This document shows positions 25,606 through 33,559 of a DNA stretch of 39,084 nucleotides, in pieces (position 1 is the first letter of the stretch; every line of letters begins with the position of its first letter). Position numbers and translations under genes: made by a program. The stretch is from [Clostridium] symbiosum (GTDB lineage: Bacteria; Bacillota; Clostridia; Lachnospirales; Lachnospiraceae): positions 1 to 39,084 of the forward strand of contig JAETSN010000041.1 in assembly GCA_021769625.1 (NCBI GenBank). Reading direction: 5' to 3'. The notes beneath the pieces are model-generated. The model was given only the letters and a program-made list of their open reading frames with translations, had not been told where the DNA came from and searched no databases.

Positions 25606-26400
25606 TCAGCTTAAAATGCTGACAACCCCTGCCAGTGCCATCAGCCAGAAGAGCACCGCCGCCGCCATCAGCACAGGGCTTGCCTTTTTTTCTATAATGC
25701 CGCCCGTCTCTTCGTCATAGAAGAGCTTTACCTTTGTCCCAACCTTATACGTTCCTTTGGTACTGGAATTATAAGCGGAGAGAAAGGTCTTTTCCCTTTC
25801 ATGAATCCTGCACTTTATGAGCGGATAATAGGATTCCGCAGGTTTGGTAAATTTCCTGTTCTCTCCTCTCCTGTAATACAGGATATCCGTTATCTCGCCT
25901 TCCGCCGCCGTAAGATTTTTCTTCCTGTCTTTCATAAAAGCCGCCATGCAGGCCGCGCCTCCCAAAAGCAGCAAAAGCACCAGCACCACAGAGCCCTCTT
26001 TTTCCCTGTTATTTTGGTAAACGATCGGGAAGACTGCCAGCCCCATACCGGCGAGAGTGATCGCCAGCGCCATGCCGAGAGTGACGCTGCTGCCCGAAAG
26101 AGGCACGATCTTACCGCCGTTTCTTACCAGCCTGATCTCCTCCCCTTTCCCGTATTCCGTCGCACTCTCTATCTTTTCGTTAAATGTCTTTCCGCCGCCT
26201 GTGCACTGCACCATCAGCTCATAGTAATGCTGGATCAGCCGCTCTTCCTTATCCCGCTTCTCGATGACTCTTGCGGAAAGCACCTTCCCCCGCAGGATAT
26301 TTTCGGGCTTTTGCAGCCGCAGATATGCCCGGATATTAGTGGTCCCTATCACAAAGACCGCTGCCCCAAGCAGCACCAGAAATATAGTTTGTATACTCAT
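25606..26400 (-). CDS. DUF3592-like membrane protein
   Basis: A 264-residue membrane protein with an N-terminal helix (5-22), two helices in the middle (about 107-128 and 137-155), and a C-terminal helix (about 244-262). Two similar soluble parts lie between them: one with YELMVQCTGGGKTFNEKI and EYGKGEEIRLVRN, the other with YYPLIKCRIHEREKTFLSAYNSSTKGTYKVGTKVKLFYDEE. This internal repeat and the last block are typical of the DUF3592 family as I know it; the function is unknown. It starts directly at the stop of the HAD gene (TAGATG), so both form one transcript. A short hairpin GTCAGC/GCTGAC overlaps its end. Confidence 0.7.
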   Translation of the reverse strand: MSIQTIFLVLLGAAVFVIGTTNIRAYLRLQKPENILRGKVLSARVIEKRDKEERLIQHYYELMVQCTGGGKTFNEKIESATEYGKGEEIRLVRNGGKIVPLSGSSVTLGMALAITLAGMGLAVFPIVYQNNREKEGSVVLVLLLLLGGAACMAAFMKDRKKNLTAAEGEITDILYYRRGENRKFTKPAESYYPLIKCRIHEREKTFLSAYNSSTKGTYKVGTKVKLFYDEETGGIIEKKASPVLMAAAVLFWLMALAGVVSILS

Positions 26401-27102
26401 CTACTCTCTTTCCCATCCCTCTTCGCGCAGATAGTCCTCAAAGGATTCTATCATCGGATAGTCCGAATCCCTGTCAGATAACCTGTTTTCCGGATGATAC
26501 CATGTCCCGGCCATGCCAAAGTCCACAGAACCTGCCACATCTTTTTTCAGATTGTCACCGATAAAAACACATTCCTCCGGCCTGCATCCGGCTTTTTTCA
26601 CACAGAGTTCAAAAAACTGCGGATCGGGTTTCTCCGCCCCCGCTTCCTCGCTGGTCACAATAAAATCCAGATAGCCCAGTGCACCTATTTTTTCCAACTT
26701 TTTATACTGTATATAGGCAGTCATATCGGAACCGATGCCGATCTTTATCCCTTTTTCCTTTAACCGCTTAAGCAAAGGCAAAAGGCCCGGTTCAGGCTCC
26801 ATCACATCCAAAAGGGTATCCCAATAGGTATGATACATTTCCATCGCCTTTTGATAGTCCGCAGAGCCGATCTGTTCCAGAAAACACTGAAAACGTATCA
26901 GCCTGTTATGAATAGCCGCATTGTTATCGCCGAGCCTTTTCGTGATGATATCCATACATTGTGCCGAAAGTTCTTTCGTTTTATCAGCATCCATCCCGAA
27001 ATTCTTTTCCGTATATGCGCAGAGCGCTGCCATGGCGCTCTTATGGGCCCTGCTGAAATTATACATGGTATTATCGATATCAAAAATAACCGCTTTGATC
27101 AT
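26401..27102 (-). CDS. HAD-superfamily hydrolase (YjjG/phosphoglycolate phosphatase-like)
   Basis: A 233-residue haloacid-dehalogenase-type phosphatase. Motif I is VIFDIDNTMYN at the N-terminus, motif II GIGSDMTAYIQ, the lysine in GAEKPDPQFFE, and motif IV VFIGDNLKKDVAGSVDFGM. A helical cap lies between. This pattern is like YjjG pyrimidine nucleotidases or general phosphatases; the substrate is unknown. The start at 27102 (MIKAVIFDID) is chosen because motif I begins at once; AGAGGGAG lies upstream. A 26-residue extension is unsupported. It is separated from ulaF by 129 nt with a hairpin, and coupled to the downstream membrane-protein gene. Confidence 0.87.
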   Translation of the reverse strand: MIKAVIFDIDNTMYNFSRAHKSAMAALCAYTEKNFGMDADKTKELSAQCMDIITKRLGDNNAAIHNRLIRFQCFLEQIGSADYQKAMEMYHTYWDTLLDVMEPEPGLLPLLKRLKEKGIKIGIGSDMTAYIQYKKLEKIGALGYLDFIVTSEEAGAEKPDPQFFELCVKKAGCRPEECVFIGDNLKKDVAGSVDFGMAGTWYHPENRLSDRDSDYPMIESFEDYLREEGWERE

Positions 27103-27168
27103 ATCCGCTCTTCTCCCTCTGTCAGTCCCTTCCCGGAAATACATATCCGTCCGGTTTATCCAAAGCTG

Positions 27169-27194
27169 CCGGACCCGCATTGAGGCAGGTCCGG
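27169..27194 (-). terminator. Possible terminator after ulaF
   Basis: CCGGACC/GGTCCGG form a 7-bp stem with a 12-base loop, 38 nt after the ulaF stop. The following sequence is only weakly T-rich (CAGCTTT), so it may be leaky. Confidence 0.4.
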
Positions 27195-27231
27195 AAATAA
27201 GTACATACTTTTCTGTCTCTGCAGCCGCATT

Positions 27232-27918
27232 CTACCGCTGTCCATAATAGGCATTTGCACCGTGTTTTCTGAAATAATGTTTATCCTGCAGCTCCTGGGG
27301 CGCCGGTTTCACATCGGGATTGATCAGCTCGCAGCGGCACGCCATCTTGGCAACCTCCTCCAGCACGACCGCGTTATGCACAGCCTCATGGCCGTCTTTC
27401 CCCCAGGTGAAAGGCCCATGGTTCTTGCAGAGCACCGCCGGAACCGCCTCGTAATCCTTGTCTTTGAACAGATCCACGATCAGGACGCCGGTATTTCTCT
27501 CATAATCTTTCAGTTCTTCCTCTGTCAGGCATCTTGCGCAGGGCACTTCTCCGTAGATATAATCCGCATGGGTCGTCCCGTAACAGGGGATCGCCCTGCC
27601 CGCCTGTGCCCAGCTTGTCGCCCAGGGGGAATGCGTATGCACTACGCCGCCGATCTTCGGAAATGCCTTGTACAGCTCCACATGGGTCGCCGTATCAGAA
27701 GAAGGATTATACTTTCCTTCCACTTTATTCCCATTGAGATCCATGATGACCATATCATCCGGCGTCAGCTTATCATAGTCCACACCGCTTGGCTTGATCG
27801 CAAACAGCCCGCTCTCCCTGTCGATCTCACTGACATTGCCCCAGGTGAAAGTCACCAGTTTGTACTTCGGCAGCAGCATGTTCGCTTCATAAACCCGTTT
27901 TTTCAGTTCTTCCAGCAT
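27232..27918 (-). CDS. ulaF: L-ribulose-5-phosphate 4-epimerase (UlaF/AraD family)
   Basis: A 228-residue class II aldolase-family epimerase converting L-ribulose-5-phosphate to D-xylulose-5-phosphate, the last step of L-ascorbate breakdown into the pentose phosphate pool. [26 protein letters not shown], the metal-binding [12 protein letters not shown] and the tyrosine/His-containing [13 protein letters not shown] match AraD/UlaF/SgbE. Length is normal. AAAAGGAG lies about 7 bases before the ATG. It is the last gene of the ula operon; a structured repeat fills most of the gap after the propeller gene. An L-arabinose role is less likely because no araA or araB is nearby. Confidence 0.93.
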   Translation of the reverse strand: MLEELKKRVYEANMLLPKYKLVTFTWGNVSEIDRESGLFAIKPSGVDYDKLTPDDMVIMDLNGNKVEGKYNPSSDTATHVELYKAFPKIGGVVHTHSPWATSWAQAGRAIPCYGTTHADYIYGEVPCARCLTEEELKDYERNTGVLIVDLFKDKDYEAVPAVLCKNHGPFTWGKDGHEAVHNAVVLEEVAKMACRCELINPDVKPAPQELQDKHYFRKHGANAYYGQR

Positions 27919-27935
27919 AATTTTTCTCCTTTTCC

Positions 27936-28033
27936 CAGTTCCGCATAAGCCCTTCCGGTACCTTGTGCGGCAGAGAGATTTCCAGCCGCCTTCGCGTCTG
28001 TAAATCCTCTGGGCACCATCCGGGCTTATGCTG
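27936..28033 (-). repeat. Structured ula intergenic repeat, copy 3
   Basis: Arms GCATAAGCCC/GGGCTTATGC (27943-27952, 28022-28031) pair perfectly. An inner stem GATTT/AAATC surrounds a constant CCGCC...GCGTC part. It ends right before the ulaF ribosome site and begins 2 nt after the propeller stop codon. Confidence 0.8.
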
Positions 28034-28034
28034 T

Positions 28035-29084
28035 TTATTTTGTGATGGTGTAAAGCGCCACCTCGTCGATCTCCCTGTTAGTGGATACCAGCATATCCCT
28101 GCCGTCTTTCATAAAATGATATACATTCGCGGAACCGCAGTCTCTGTCGATGTATTCCATCTCATAGGTACCCTTTTCCTTATTAAAGAAGAACGCCATC
28201 AGGTCCCTCTCCCCTTTGCGGTGCCCGGTTACCAGAGCCGGCTTTCCGCAGAGCATGCCGCCGTAGATGGAGTGCAAAAAGTCCCTCTTCTCCTCAAACT
28301 CGTAAACCACTTGGAACACGCCGTCTTTCTTTTTATAGAACCGGACCGTATCCCCGTGGAACGGTGAGATCGTCGCCAGTTCCTTTTCGCCGTCCCCGTC
28401 AAAGTCCAGAAGGACCGCGTCGGAAGCCGCATCGGAGATCAGTTCCTCGATCTGCCACTCTCCGCCTTCCTTCCCGGGCGGGGTAAACCGAAATACGCCG
28501 TTGTCCGCGGAGATGATACTGCAGGGCACACCGTCCTCTTCCACCCTGTAATATCCGTGGTTTTTCAGCATGTTGTCCTTTATCACCGTGAGCGCAAGCT
28601 GGTTGTCCTCATTGTATGCGCTGAGGTCATCGGGCAGCACCGCCGCAAAAACCTTTCCCGGGAATCTCCAGTCGTCCTTATACTCATAATCGGACTTCAG
28701 GGCGCAGGCTATCAGGTATTTCACACCATCCCTTACCAATATATCAAATCTGTGTACAAAAGGCAAATCCACCAGCGTCCTGATCTCCCAGTTTCCTTTC
28801 TCCACGGGCGTTGCGATGACGATCTTCGCCTCCTTGGAATCGTTAGGGGAATAGAATTTATGGGTCGCGAGGAACTGTCCGTCGCTGCCGGGCACCTGCA
28901 CCATCGTCATAACGCCGCCGGGCTCGGTCCAGACAACATCCTCCTCGTTTCCGTCCGTGTCAAAGAGGAGACATTTGTCCACTTTCTCCGCCGCCACCAG
29001 TATATGCTCTTTCCCCTGATAAGTCAGCGGTGCGATGGAATAACATTTCGTCAGATTTGATATCACCTTTTTTTCTACTTTCAT
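28035..29084 (-). CDS. FG-GAP/VCBS-like beta-propeller protein of unknown function in the ula operon
   Basis: A 349-residue protein without signal peptide or membrane segment, so probably cytosolic. It is rich in alternating beta strands with turn motifs (FDTDGNEED near 41-49; [15 protein letters not shown] near 225-239), the latter a typical FG-GAP/EF-like calcium loop, which points to a six- or seven-bladed propeller. Conserved-looking His in similar strand positions (HRFD 111, NHGYY 176, FHGDT 243, LHSIYGG 271, TGHRKGERD 288) could line the central channel. No known enzyme family was recognised. The ATG at 29084 is preferred; a TTG at 29105 overlaps the ulaE stop. It lies between ulaE and ulaF where no other gene fits, and ulaD is absent from the locus, so a metabolic or sensor role in ascorbate use is possible but unproven. 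Confidence 0.8.
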   Translation of the reverse strand: MKVEKKVISNLTKCYSIAPLTYQGKEHILVAAEKVDKCLLFDTDGNEEDVVWTEPGGVMTMVQVPGSDGQFLATHKFYSPNDSKEAKIVIATPVEKGNWEIRTLVDLPFVHRFDILVRDGVKYLIACALKSDYEYKDDWRFPGKVFAAVLPDDLSAYNEDNQLALTVIKDNMLKNHGYYRVEEDGVPCSIISADNGVFRFTPPGKEGGEWQIEELISDAASDAVLLDFDGDGEKELATISPFHGDTVRFYKKKDGVFQVVYEFEEKRDFLHSIYGGMLCGKPALVTGHRKGERDLMAFFFNKEKGTYEMEYIDRDCGSANVYHFMKDGRDMLVSTNREIDEVALYTITK

Positions 29085-29101
29085 CTCTATATCCTGTCCT
29101 T

Positions 29102-29944
29102 TCAAGCTTGTTTATCCAGAAGTCCTGCCATCATATCATGAGCAAAGCGCAGATTTGCCTTCCAGTCCTCGCTCCCCTTGTACCAGAACTCCGTCACATA
29201 CCTGCGGATGCCCATATCCCATGCCTTTGCAATGGCAGCCGCAAAATCCACATGTCCCGTTCCGTAGGGTACCTCTCGGTATCTCCCGGGCAGCGTCTCT
29301 TTTAAATGAAGGGATGTGATGTTCCCCCTTCCCAGTTCCATATCTTCCAACACATCCGACTGGTACTGCACCGCCGCATTGGTCATATTGCCCAGATCCG
29401 GATAGATCTTCAGATAGTTCGAACCGCACAGCGTCACATATTTCATGGCCTTTTCCACGGTGTTCATGAACTCGTTTTCCATGGTCTCAAGCCCCAGTAT
29501 CACGCCCGCCTTTTCCGCCATCTCGGCTCCCTTTTTCAGATTTTCCAGATAGAGGCGCTTTGTCTCTAACGTGGAGGATTCATAATACACATCATAACCG
29601 GGGATCATCACCACGCGGACGCCGATGTCATCCGCGAACTGGATGGATTTTTCCAGGATCTCCATACCCCTCTTTACATACTCGGGCTTGTCATTGCCCA
29701 TGGAGTATTTTGTCAGTGCGCTGACGCACATGGTGCGGATCGGAATCCCCACCTCGTACATGGTCTCCACCAGCGCAAGGCGCTCTTCCTTCGGCATGTC
29801 AAGCCGCCTTATCTTCTCCTCCGTAGCGTCGATGCTGAGTTCCACATAATCATAGCCCGCTTCCTTTGCAGCCCTGAGTTTTTCTCTCCAGGACAGTTCT
29901 TCGGGCATTGCCTTTTCATATAATCCCAAAGCATATGCTTTCAT
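29102..29944 (-). CDS. ulaE: L-xylulose/L-ribulose-5-phosphate 3-epimerase (UlaE family)
   Basis: A 280-residue TIM-barrel epimerase converting L-xylulose-5-phosphate to L-ribulose-5-phosphate. The start LGLYEKAMPEELSWREKL, AGYDYVELSID, MCVSALTKYSMGN, the metal-site GLETMENEFMNT, YPDLGNMTN, LHLKETLPGRYREVPYG, and the last glutamate region YVTEFWYKG match the UlaE/SgbU family. Length is normal. AGGAG lies 14 bases before the ATG, rather far. It follows the regulator gene by 109 nt and precedes the propeller gene by 17 nt (ATG) or overlaps it (TTG). Confidence 0.93.
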   Translation of the reverse strand: MKAYALGLYEKAMPEELSWREKLRAAKEAGYDYVELSIDATEEKIRRLDMPKEERLALVETMYEVGIPIRTMCVSALTKYSMGNDKPEYVKRGMEILEKSIQFADDIGVRVVMIPGYDVYYESSTLETKRLYLENLKKGAEMAEKAGVILGLETMENEFMNTVEKAMKYVTLCGSNYLKIYPDLGNMTNAAVQYQSDVLEDMELGRGNITSLHLKETLPGRYREVPYGTGHVDFAAAIAKAWDMGIRRYVTEFWYKGSEDWKANLRFAHDMMAGLLDKQA

Positions 29945-30053
29945 GATTTTCCACTATTTCTCCTGTTATCTCTATTTGTTATCACTGTTTTTCCCGTTTT
30001 CGGCCGTACTGCAATTTTTGTAGCTTTCAGGCGGACTATACGGCGGCTCCCGG

Positions 30054-30824
30054 TCAGTAATCACTTCTTCTCACCTGATAGACGTTCACGCCCTGCGCGC
30101 GCATCAGCTCCAGTTCCTCCTCCGACGCCGCCTCATCCGTGATCAGGTTTTTCACCATCTCGATCCCGCAGCTCGTGAAACTGCTGTTAATGCCTATCTT
30201 TGTGTGATCCGCCAGCAGATACACCTCCTGCGCCGCATGTTCTATCATCAACTGGTTCACATTCACCTCATTCGCAATCTCCGTCGTCATGCCCACCTTC
30301 GCGCTGATGCCCGAACATCCTACAAAAGCTTTTTTCGCATAGACATTCTGCAGGTTTCGGATGGCAAAATCTCCCACCAGCGCCTCCTTCGGGTGCCGGA
30401 CTTCCCCGCCGGTCAAAATGATATCCACACCGTCCGCCCTCTCCTGGGAGATCGCCTTTCCGTTGTTGGTGATCACCGTCACATGACGGCTCGTGATATA
30501 TTTCACCATATTCAGCGCGTTGCGGCTCGTATTGATAAAGATAGTATCCCCATCCTCCACCAGGGTTGCGGCATATCTCGCGATCAGATCCCTGTAGACC
30601 GCCACATCGTCCATATAACCGTCGGCGTCCTTGGACACGCTCGCGCCTCCGTAGAATCTTCTGATCTGTTTTTTTTCTTCCAGAAACTGAAGGTCTCTGC
30701 GCAATGTGACCACGGATACCCCCAGCCTTTTTGCCAGCTCATCCACGCGGACCTGCGGATTTCTCTGCAGCATTTCCAGCACCTGATGTCTTCTTCCTTC
30801 TACATACGCTCTCTCTCTCTTCAT
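30054..30824 (-). CDS. ulaR: DeoR-family regulator of the ula operon
   Basis: A 256-residue DeoR-type repressor. The N-terminal HTH is visible: RRHQVLEMLQRNPQVRVDELAKRLGVSVVTLRRDLQFLEEKKQIRRFYGGA is the usual DeoR start, with VSVVTLRRDL as recognition helix (given here in parts by position 10-60). The C-terminal sugar-phosphate-sensing domain shows DGDTIFINTSRNAL, VITNNGKAI, LTGGEVR, KAFVGCSGIS, and LADHTKIG. GGAGG lies 8 bases before the ATG at 30824; an upstream extension of 27 residues is unsupported. In enterobacteria ulaR is separate and represses the operon until L-ascorbate-6-phosphate appears; here it sits inside the operon between ulaB and ulaE, so it would be self-regulated. Confidence 0.9.
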   Translation of the reverse strand: MKRERAYVEGRRHQVLEMLQRNPQVRVDELAKRLGVSVVTLRRDLQFLEEKKQIRRFYGGASVSKDADGYMDDVAVYRDLIARYAATLVEDGDTIFINTSRNALNMVKYITSRHVTVITNNGKAISQERADGVDIILTGGEVRHPKEALVGDFAIRNLQNVYAKKAFVGCSGISAKVGMTTEIANEVNVNQLMIEHAAQEVYLLADHTKIGINSSFTSCGIEMVKNLITDEAASEEELELMRAQGVNVYQVRRSDY

Positions 30825-30887
30825 GCCGATATCCTCCGTGTGCCGGCTGACAGCACGGCAATGCCTTGTTCCGGTTTCCTCTGATAT

Positions 30888-30920
30888 ACCCGCGTCCCGC
30901 CACAAGGACGGGACGCGGGT
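30888..30920 (-). promoter_or_regulatory. Strong GC hairpin between ulaB and ulaR
   Basis: Twelve-base arms (ACCCGCGTCCCG and its complement) with a 9-base loop. The minus strand has no T-run after it, so RNA processing or partial attenuation that lowers ulaR-ulaE-ulaF relative to the PTS genes is likely. On the plus strand AGTTTTCGTTT follows. Confidence 0.65.
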
Positions 30921-30940
30921 AGTTTTCGTTTACACTGCTT

Positions 30941-31246
30941 TTATTCGATGATTCCTTTTTCTCTCATTTTGTCTTCCATTTCCTGTTGGGACATAATATT
31001 GCGAAGCCCGATCACGATGGTTCCTTTTTTCTCTGCATCTTTAAACATATTTGTAAAATTCTGTGCGCAGAACACTACATCATACTGTGAGGCTGCGGTC
31101 TTTCCTTCTGATAACGCACAGTGATGGACCTTACCCGGTTTGATTCCAACCTTATCCAATGTCTTCTGCATCGTCATCTTCATCATCAGGCTGGAGCCTG
31201 CTCCGTTTGCGCAACATACCAGAAAACTCATATTTTCCTTAGCCAT
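30941..31246 (-). CDS. ulaB: PTS L-ascorbate EIIB (UlaB family)
   Basis: A 101-residue EIIB of the ascorbate/galactitol class. The active Cys lies in the P-loop VCCANGAGSSLMMKMTMQKTL (described by position 8-28), with the phosphorylatable Cys being the second of the pair before A-N-G-A-G-S-S. VFCAQNFTNMF follows. It takes phosphate from UlaC and gives it to ascorbate during UlaA transport. AGGAGAAAAG precedes the ATG. It lies 101 nt after ulaA, a gap filled by three hairpins. Confidence 0.92.
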   Translation of the reverse strand: MAKENMSFLVCCANGAGSSLMMKMTMQKTLDKVGIKPGKVHHCALSEGKTAASQYDVVFCAQNFTNMFKDAEKKGTIVIGLRNIMSQQEMEDKMREKGIIE

Positions 31247-31276
31247 CTTCTTTTCTCCTATTCTATTAATTGATAA

Positions 31277-31357
31277 CCCGCATATATTACGGGAAACGCT
31301 TAGATCCGCTTTGCAGATCTAACCGTAGCAGAATAGATTCACTCCGTTCATCTATTC
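31277..31357 (-). promoter_or_regulatory. Three consecutive hairpins in the ulaA-ulaB gap
   Basis: GAATAGAT/ATCTATTC (31331-31357, overlapping the ulaA stop codon), TTAGATC/GATCTAA (31300-31322), and CCCG/CGGG (31277-31293) follow one another. None has a T-run. They probably stabilise or process the polycistronic mRNA. Confidence 0.6.
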
Positions 31358-32823
31358 TTTATTTCCTTGTATTTCTCATAATCTTCTGTCACGAGGAAAT
31401 ATCCTTCCTTATCCGCACGGTACTGCAGCTGCGGAATCGCCAGCAGCCCTACCGCAACGATCGCAACGCCTGCGTAACTTAAGAACTTCATAAGCGCTGT
31501 CATGACCGGCCATACTACAGCCCAGTCCCACATGCCGAGGTATCCGCCGTAAGCCGCCATGCCGACCCAGCCTGCGATGATCGCAGAACCGAATACCTGA
31601 CAGAGTCCGGAGATAAACGGCAGGATGAGTGCAGCTTTGATACCGCCTTTTTCATTTGCAAAGATAGCGATGGTAGCATTATCAAAGAATACAGGCACGA
31701 ATCCGCAGATAACAAGCACAGGGCTCTTTAAAACAATGAGCAGCGCGATCGCGATGATCTGTCCCAGGAAACCTGCAAGGAAGCCCAAAGGCACCGCGTT
31801 TGCGGAACCGAAACCGAAGATAACCGCACAGTCCACGCCCGGAACGGAACCCGGAAGCAGTTTATCCGCAATACCCTGGAAGGATGCCGTCAGCTCTGTC
31901 ACGAAAGTACGAACGCCGAGCTGCAGGATCGCCAGATATACGGAGAAGTACAGACAGGTCTGGATCACGTAGAATACCATACTTGCGCCTTCTTTTAAGA
32001 AACCGCCTTCGATCAGATAGTCCCTGCCCAGAATGCAGAGGATCGCCCCGAAGAAGATCAGCATCAAAATGGAAGTGCAGACCATATTTTCATTAAAGAT
32101 GGACATAAAGCCCGGCAGTTCGATATCGTCGATCTTCTTTACCTCTTTGCCGTCTTTCTTTTTGCCGAAAAGTTTTTCAGCCAGCCAGTAGTTAATGGCC
32201 ACGCCGAACATCTGCTGATGCGCCAGCGTGAAGCCTGCGCCGTCGGTAACTTCCTGACAGGGCTTGATCAGAAGGTTTGTGCCCACTGCCCAGTACGCGC
32301 CAAGAATAACTGCCATAACGATGATCATCGCCACATGCCGTGTCAAAAGCCCAGGCAGTGCGAACATGATCAGCCAGTAAGCCGTAGCCGCCTGCTGCAC
32401 CTGTACATGTCCTGTTGTGAACAGCGCGCGCAGCTTTGTCACTTTGCTGAAACGCACAAGCAGGATATTTACGATAAAAGCGATCAGCAGAAGGATCATC
32501 GCATCGCCGAAGCCTTTTCCGAAAACTTCCTCCACGCCCGCCGTCACCGCGTTCTGTCCGAAGTACGGATCGATCACCATGGCGTCGATCTGGAATACAT
32601 CTTTTAAACCTACCAGCACCGGACGGAAGTTGGATACCAGTCCGCCGGAACCCACTGTCAAGATCAGGTAGCCTACGATCGCTTTGATCACACCGGCAAG
32701 TACGTCATACCACGGTTTCTTCTGCAGTATGTACCCCAGCATAACGATGAGGCCGATCATAAATGCAGGCTGCTGTAAAATGTTTGTCGCAAAATACGAC
32801 CATGCAGTCATTAAAAAATTCAT
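31348..32823 (-). CDS. ulaA: PTS L-ascorbate EIIC (UlaA/SgaT)
   Basis: A 491-residue membrane transporter of the ascorbate-specific PTS family. About ten or more hydrophobic segments are seen from residue 18 on. Family blocks include QPAFMIGLIVMLGYILQKK, VGSGGLVSNFRPVL, the motif GSVPGVDCAVIFGFGSANAVPLGFL, and PVFFDNATIAIFANEKGG. Length is close to the E. coli UlaA (465). GAAAGGGAG precedes the ATG. A structured repeat fills the gap after ulaC. It works with UlaB and UlaC, which flank it. Confidence 0.95.
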   Translation of the reverse strand: MNFLMTAWSYFATNILQQPAFMIGLIVMLGYILQKKPWYDVLAGVIKAIVGYLILTVGSGGLVSNFRPVLVGLKDVFQIDAMVIDPYFGQNAVTAGVEEVFGKGFGDAMILLLIAFIVNILLVRFSKVTKLRALFTTGHVQVQQAATAYWLIMFALPGLLTRHVAMIIVMAVILGAYWAVGTNLLIKPCQEVTDGAGFTLAHQQMFGVAINYWLAEKLFGKKKDGKEVKKIDDIELPGFMSIFNENMVCTSILMLIFFGAILCILGRDYLIEGGFLKEGASMVFYVIQTCLYFSVYLAILQLGVRTFVTELTASFQGIADKLLPGSVPGVDCAVIFGFGSANAVPLGFLAGFLGQIIAIALLIVLKSPVLVICGFVPVFFDNATIAIFANEKGGIKAALILPFISGLCQVFGSAIIAGWVGMAAYGGYLGMWDWAVVWPVMTALMKFLSYAGVAIVAVGLLAIPQLQYRADKEGYFLVTEDYEKYKEIKNR

Positions 32824-32845
32824 ATTCTTCTCCCTTTCTATTTAA

Positions 32846-32941
32846 AGTTCCGCATCTTCCCTTCCAGTGCCGTCTGGGCAGAGCGATTTCCAGCCGCCAC
32901 TGCGTCTGTAAATCCTCCGGGCTCTGTCCGGGCAGATGCTG
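32846..32941 (-). repeat. Structured ula intergenic repeat, copy 2
   Basis: Outer arms GCATCT/AGATGC (part of a 10-position arm with one mismatch) and inner stem GATTT/AAATC with CAG/CTG. It ends close to the ulaA ribosome site. Sequence is about 80% like copy 3. Confidence 0.8.
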
Positions 32942-32963
32942 TTTTAAAGTTCCACCCCCGCTT

Positions 32964-33419
32964 TTAGTCCGGATATTTCTCTGCGAGCGCAAGAAGGTCT
33001 TCCGTATTTCTCGCTTCTTTCAGTTCCTCCATCAGCTCTTCATTGGACATCAGTTCCGCCAGTCTGGACATATTGTCCAGATGCTGGCTGGGATCGCAGG
33101 ATGCCAGTGTGAAAAACAGTGTCGCATCCTTTTCGGGATCGCCCGGGTCAAAGCTGACCGGCTCCTCCAGTTTCATAAAGGCGATCGCTGTTTTATGCAC
33201 CCCCTTCGCACATTCCTGGGAATGAGGCATCGCCACATCCGGCATGATCACGATGTAAGGACCGTACTCCTCCACACAGCGAATGATATCTTCCTTATAA
33301 TTCTCTTCCACCGTCCCGTCTGCCTCCAGCACTTCGCAGCTCATCCGGATTGCGTCCTTCCAGTCCTTAGCGCTCTGTGCAAACTTGCAGTGGTTTTTCT
33401 CAACAAACTCTCTTAACAT
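32964..33419 (-). CDS. ulaC: PTS L-ascorbate EIIA (UlaC family)
   Basis: A 151-residue EIIA of the mannitol/fructose/ascorbate superfamily. The active His lies in VAMPHSQECAKGVHKT near residue 88. FFTLASCDPSQHLDNMSRLAELM is the usual following block. It transfers phosphate from HPr to UlaB. Start ATG has GGAG 9 bases upstream, at the end of a structured repeat. It is the second gene of the operon, after ulaG. Confidence 0.92.
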   Translation of the reverse strand: MLREFVEKNHCKFAQSAKDWKDAIRMSCEVLEADGTVEENYKEDIIRCVEEYGPYIVIMPDVAMPHSQECAKGVHKTAIAFMKLEEPVSFDPGDPEKDATLFFTLASCDPSQHLDNMSRLAELMSNEELMEELKEARNTEDLLALAEKYPD

Positions 33420-33434
33420 ACTATACTCCTATTC

Positions 33435-33532
33435 CAGTTCCGCAGATATCCCTTCTGTACACCCAAGCGGAAAACGATTTTCTGCCGCCGTGCGTCAGCA
33501 AACCGTTTTGTGCACCTCCGGTATATCTGCTG
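33435..33532 (-). repeat. Structured ula intergenic repeat, copy 1
   Basis: Outer arms GCAGATAT/ATATCTGC and inner stem AACG-TTT/AAA-CGTT with CTG/CAG; the constant part CCGCCGTGCGTC is kept. Its last 13 bases (TTCCAGTTCCGCA on the plus strand) occur again at 33535-33547 as a second direct copy. It ends before the ulaC ribosome site. It is the most diverged of the three copies. Confidence 0.75.
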
Positions 33533-33559
33533 ATTCCAGTTCCGCAGATCAGCCAAATG

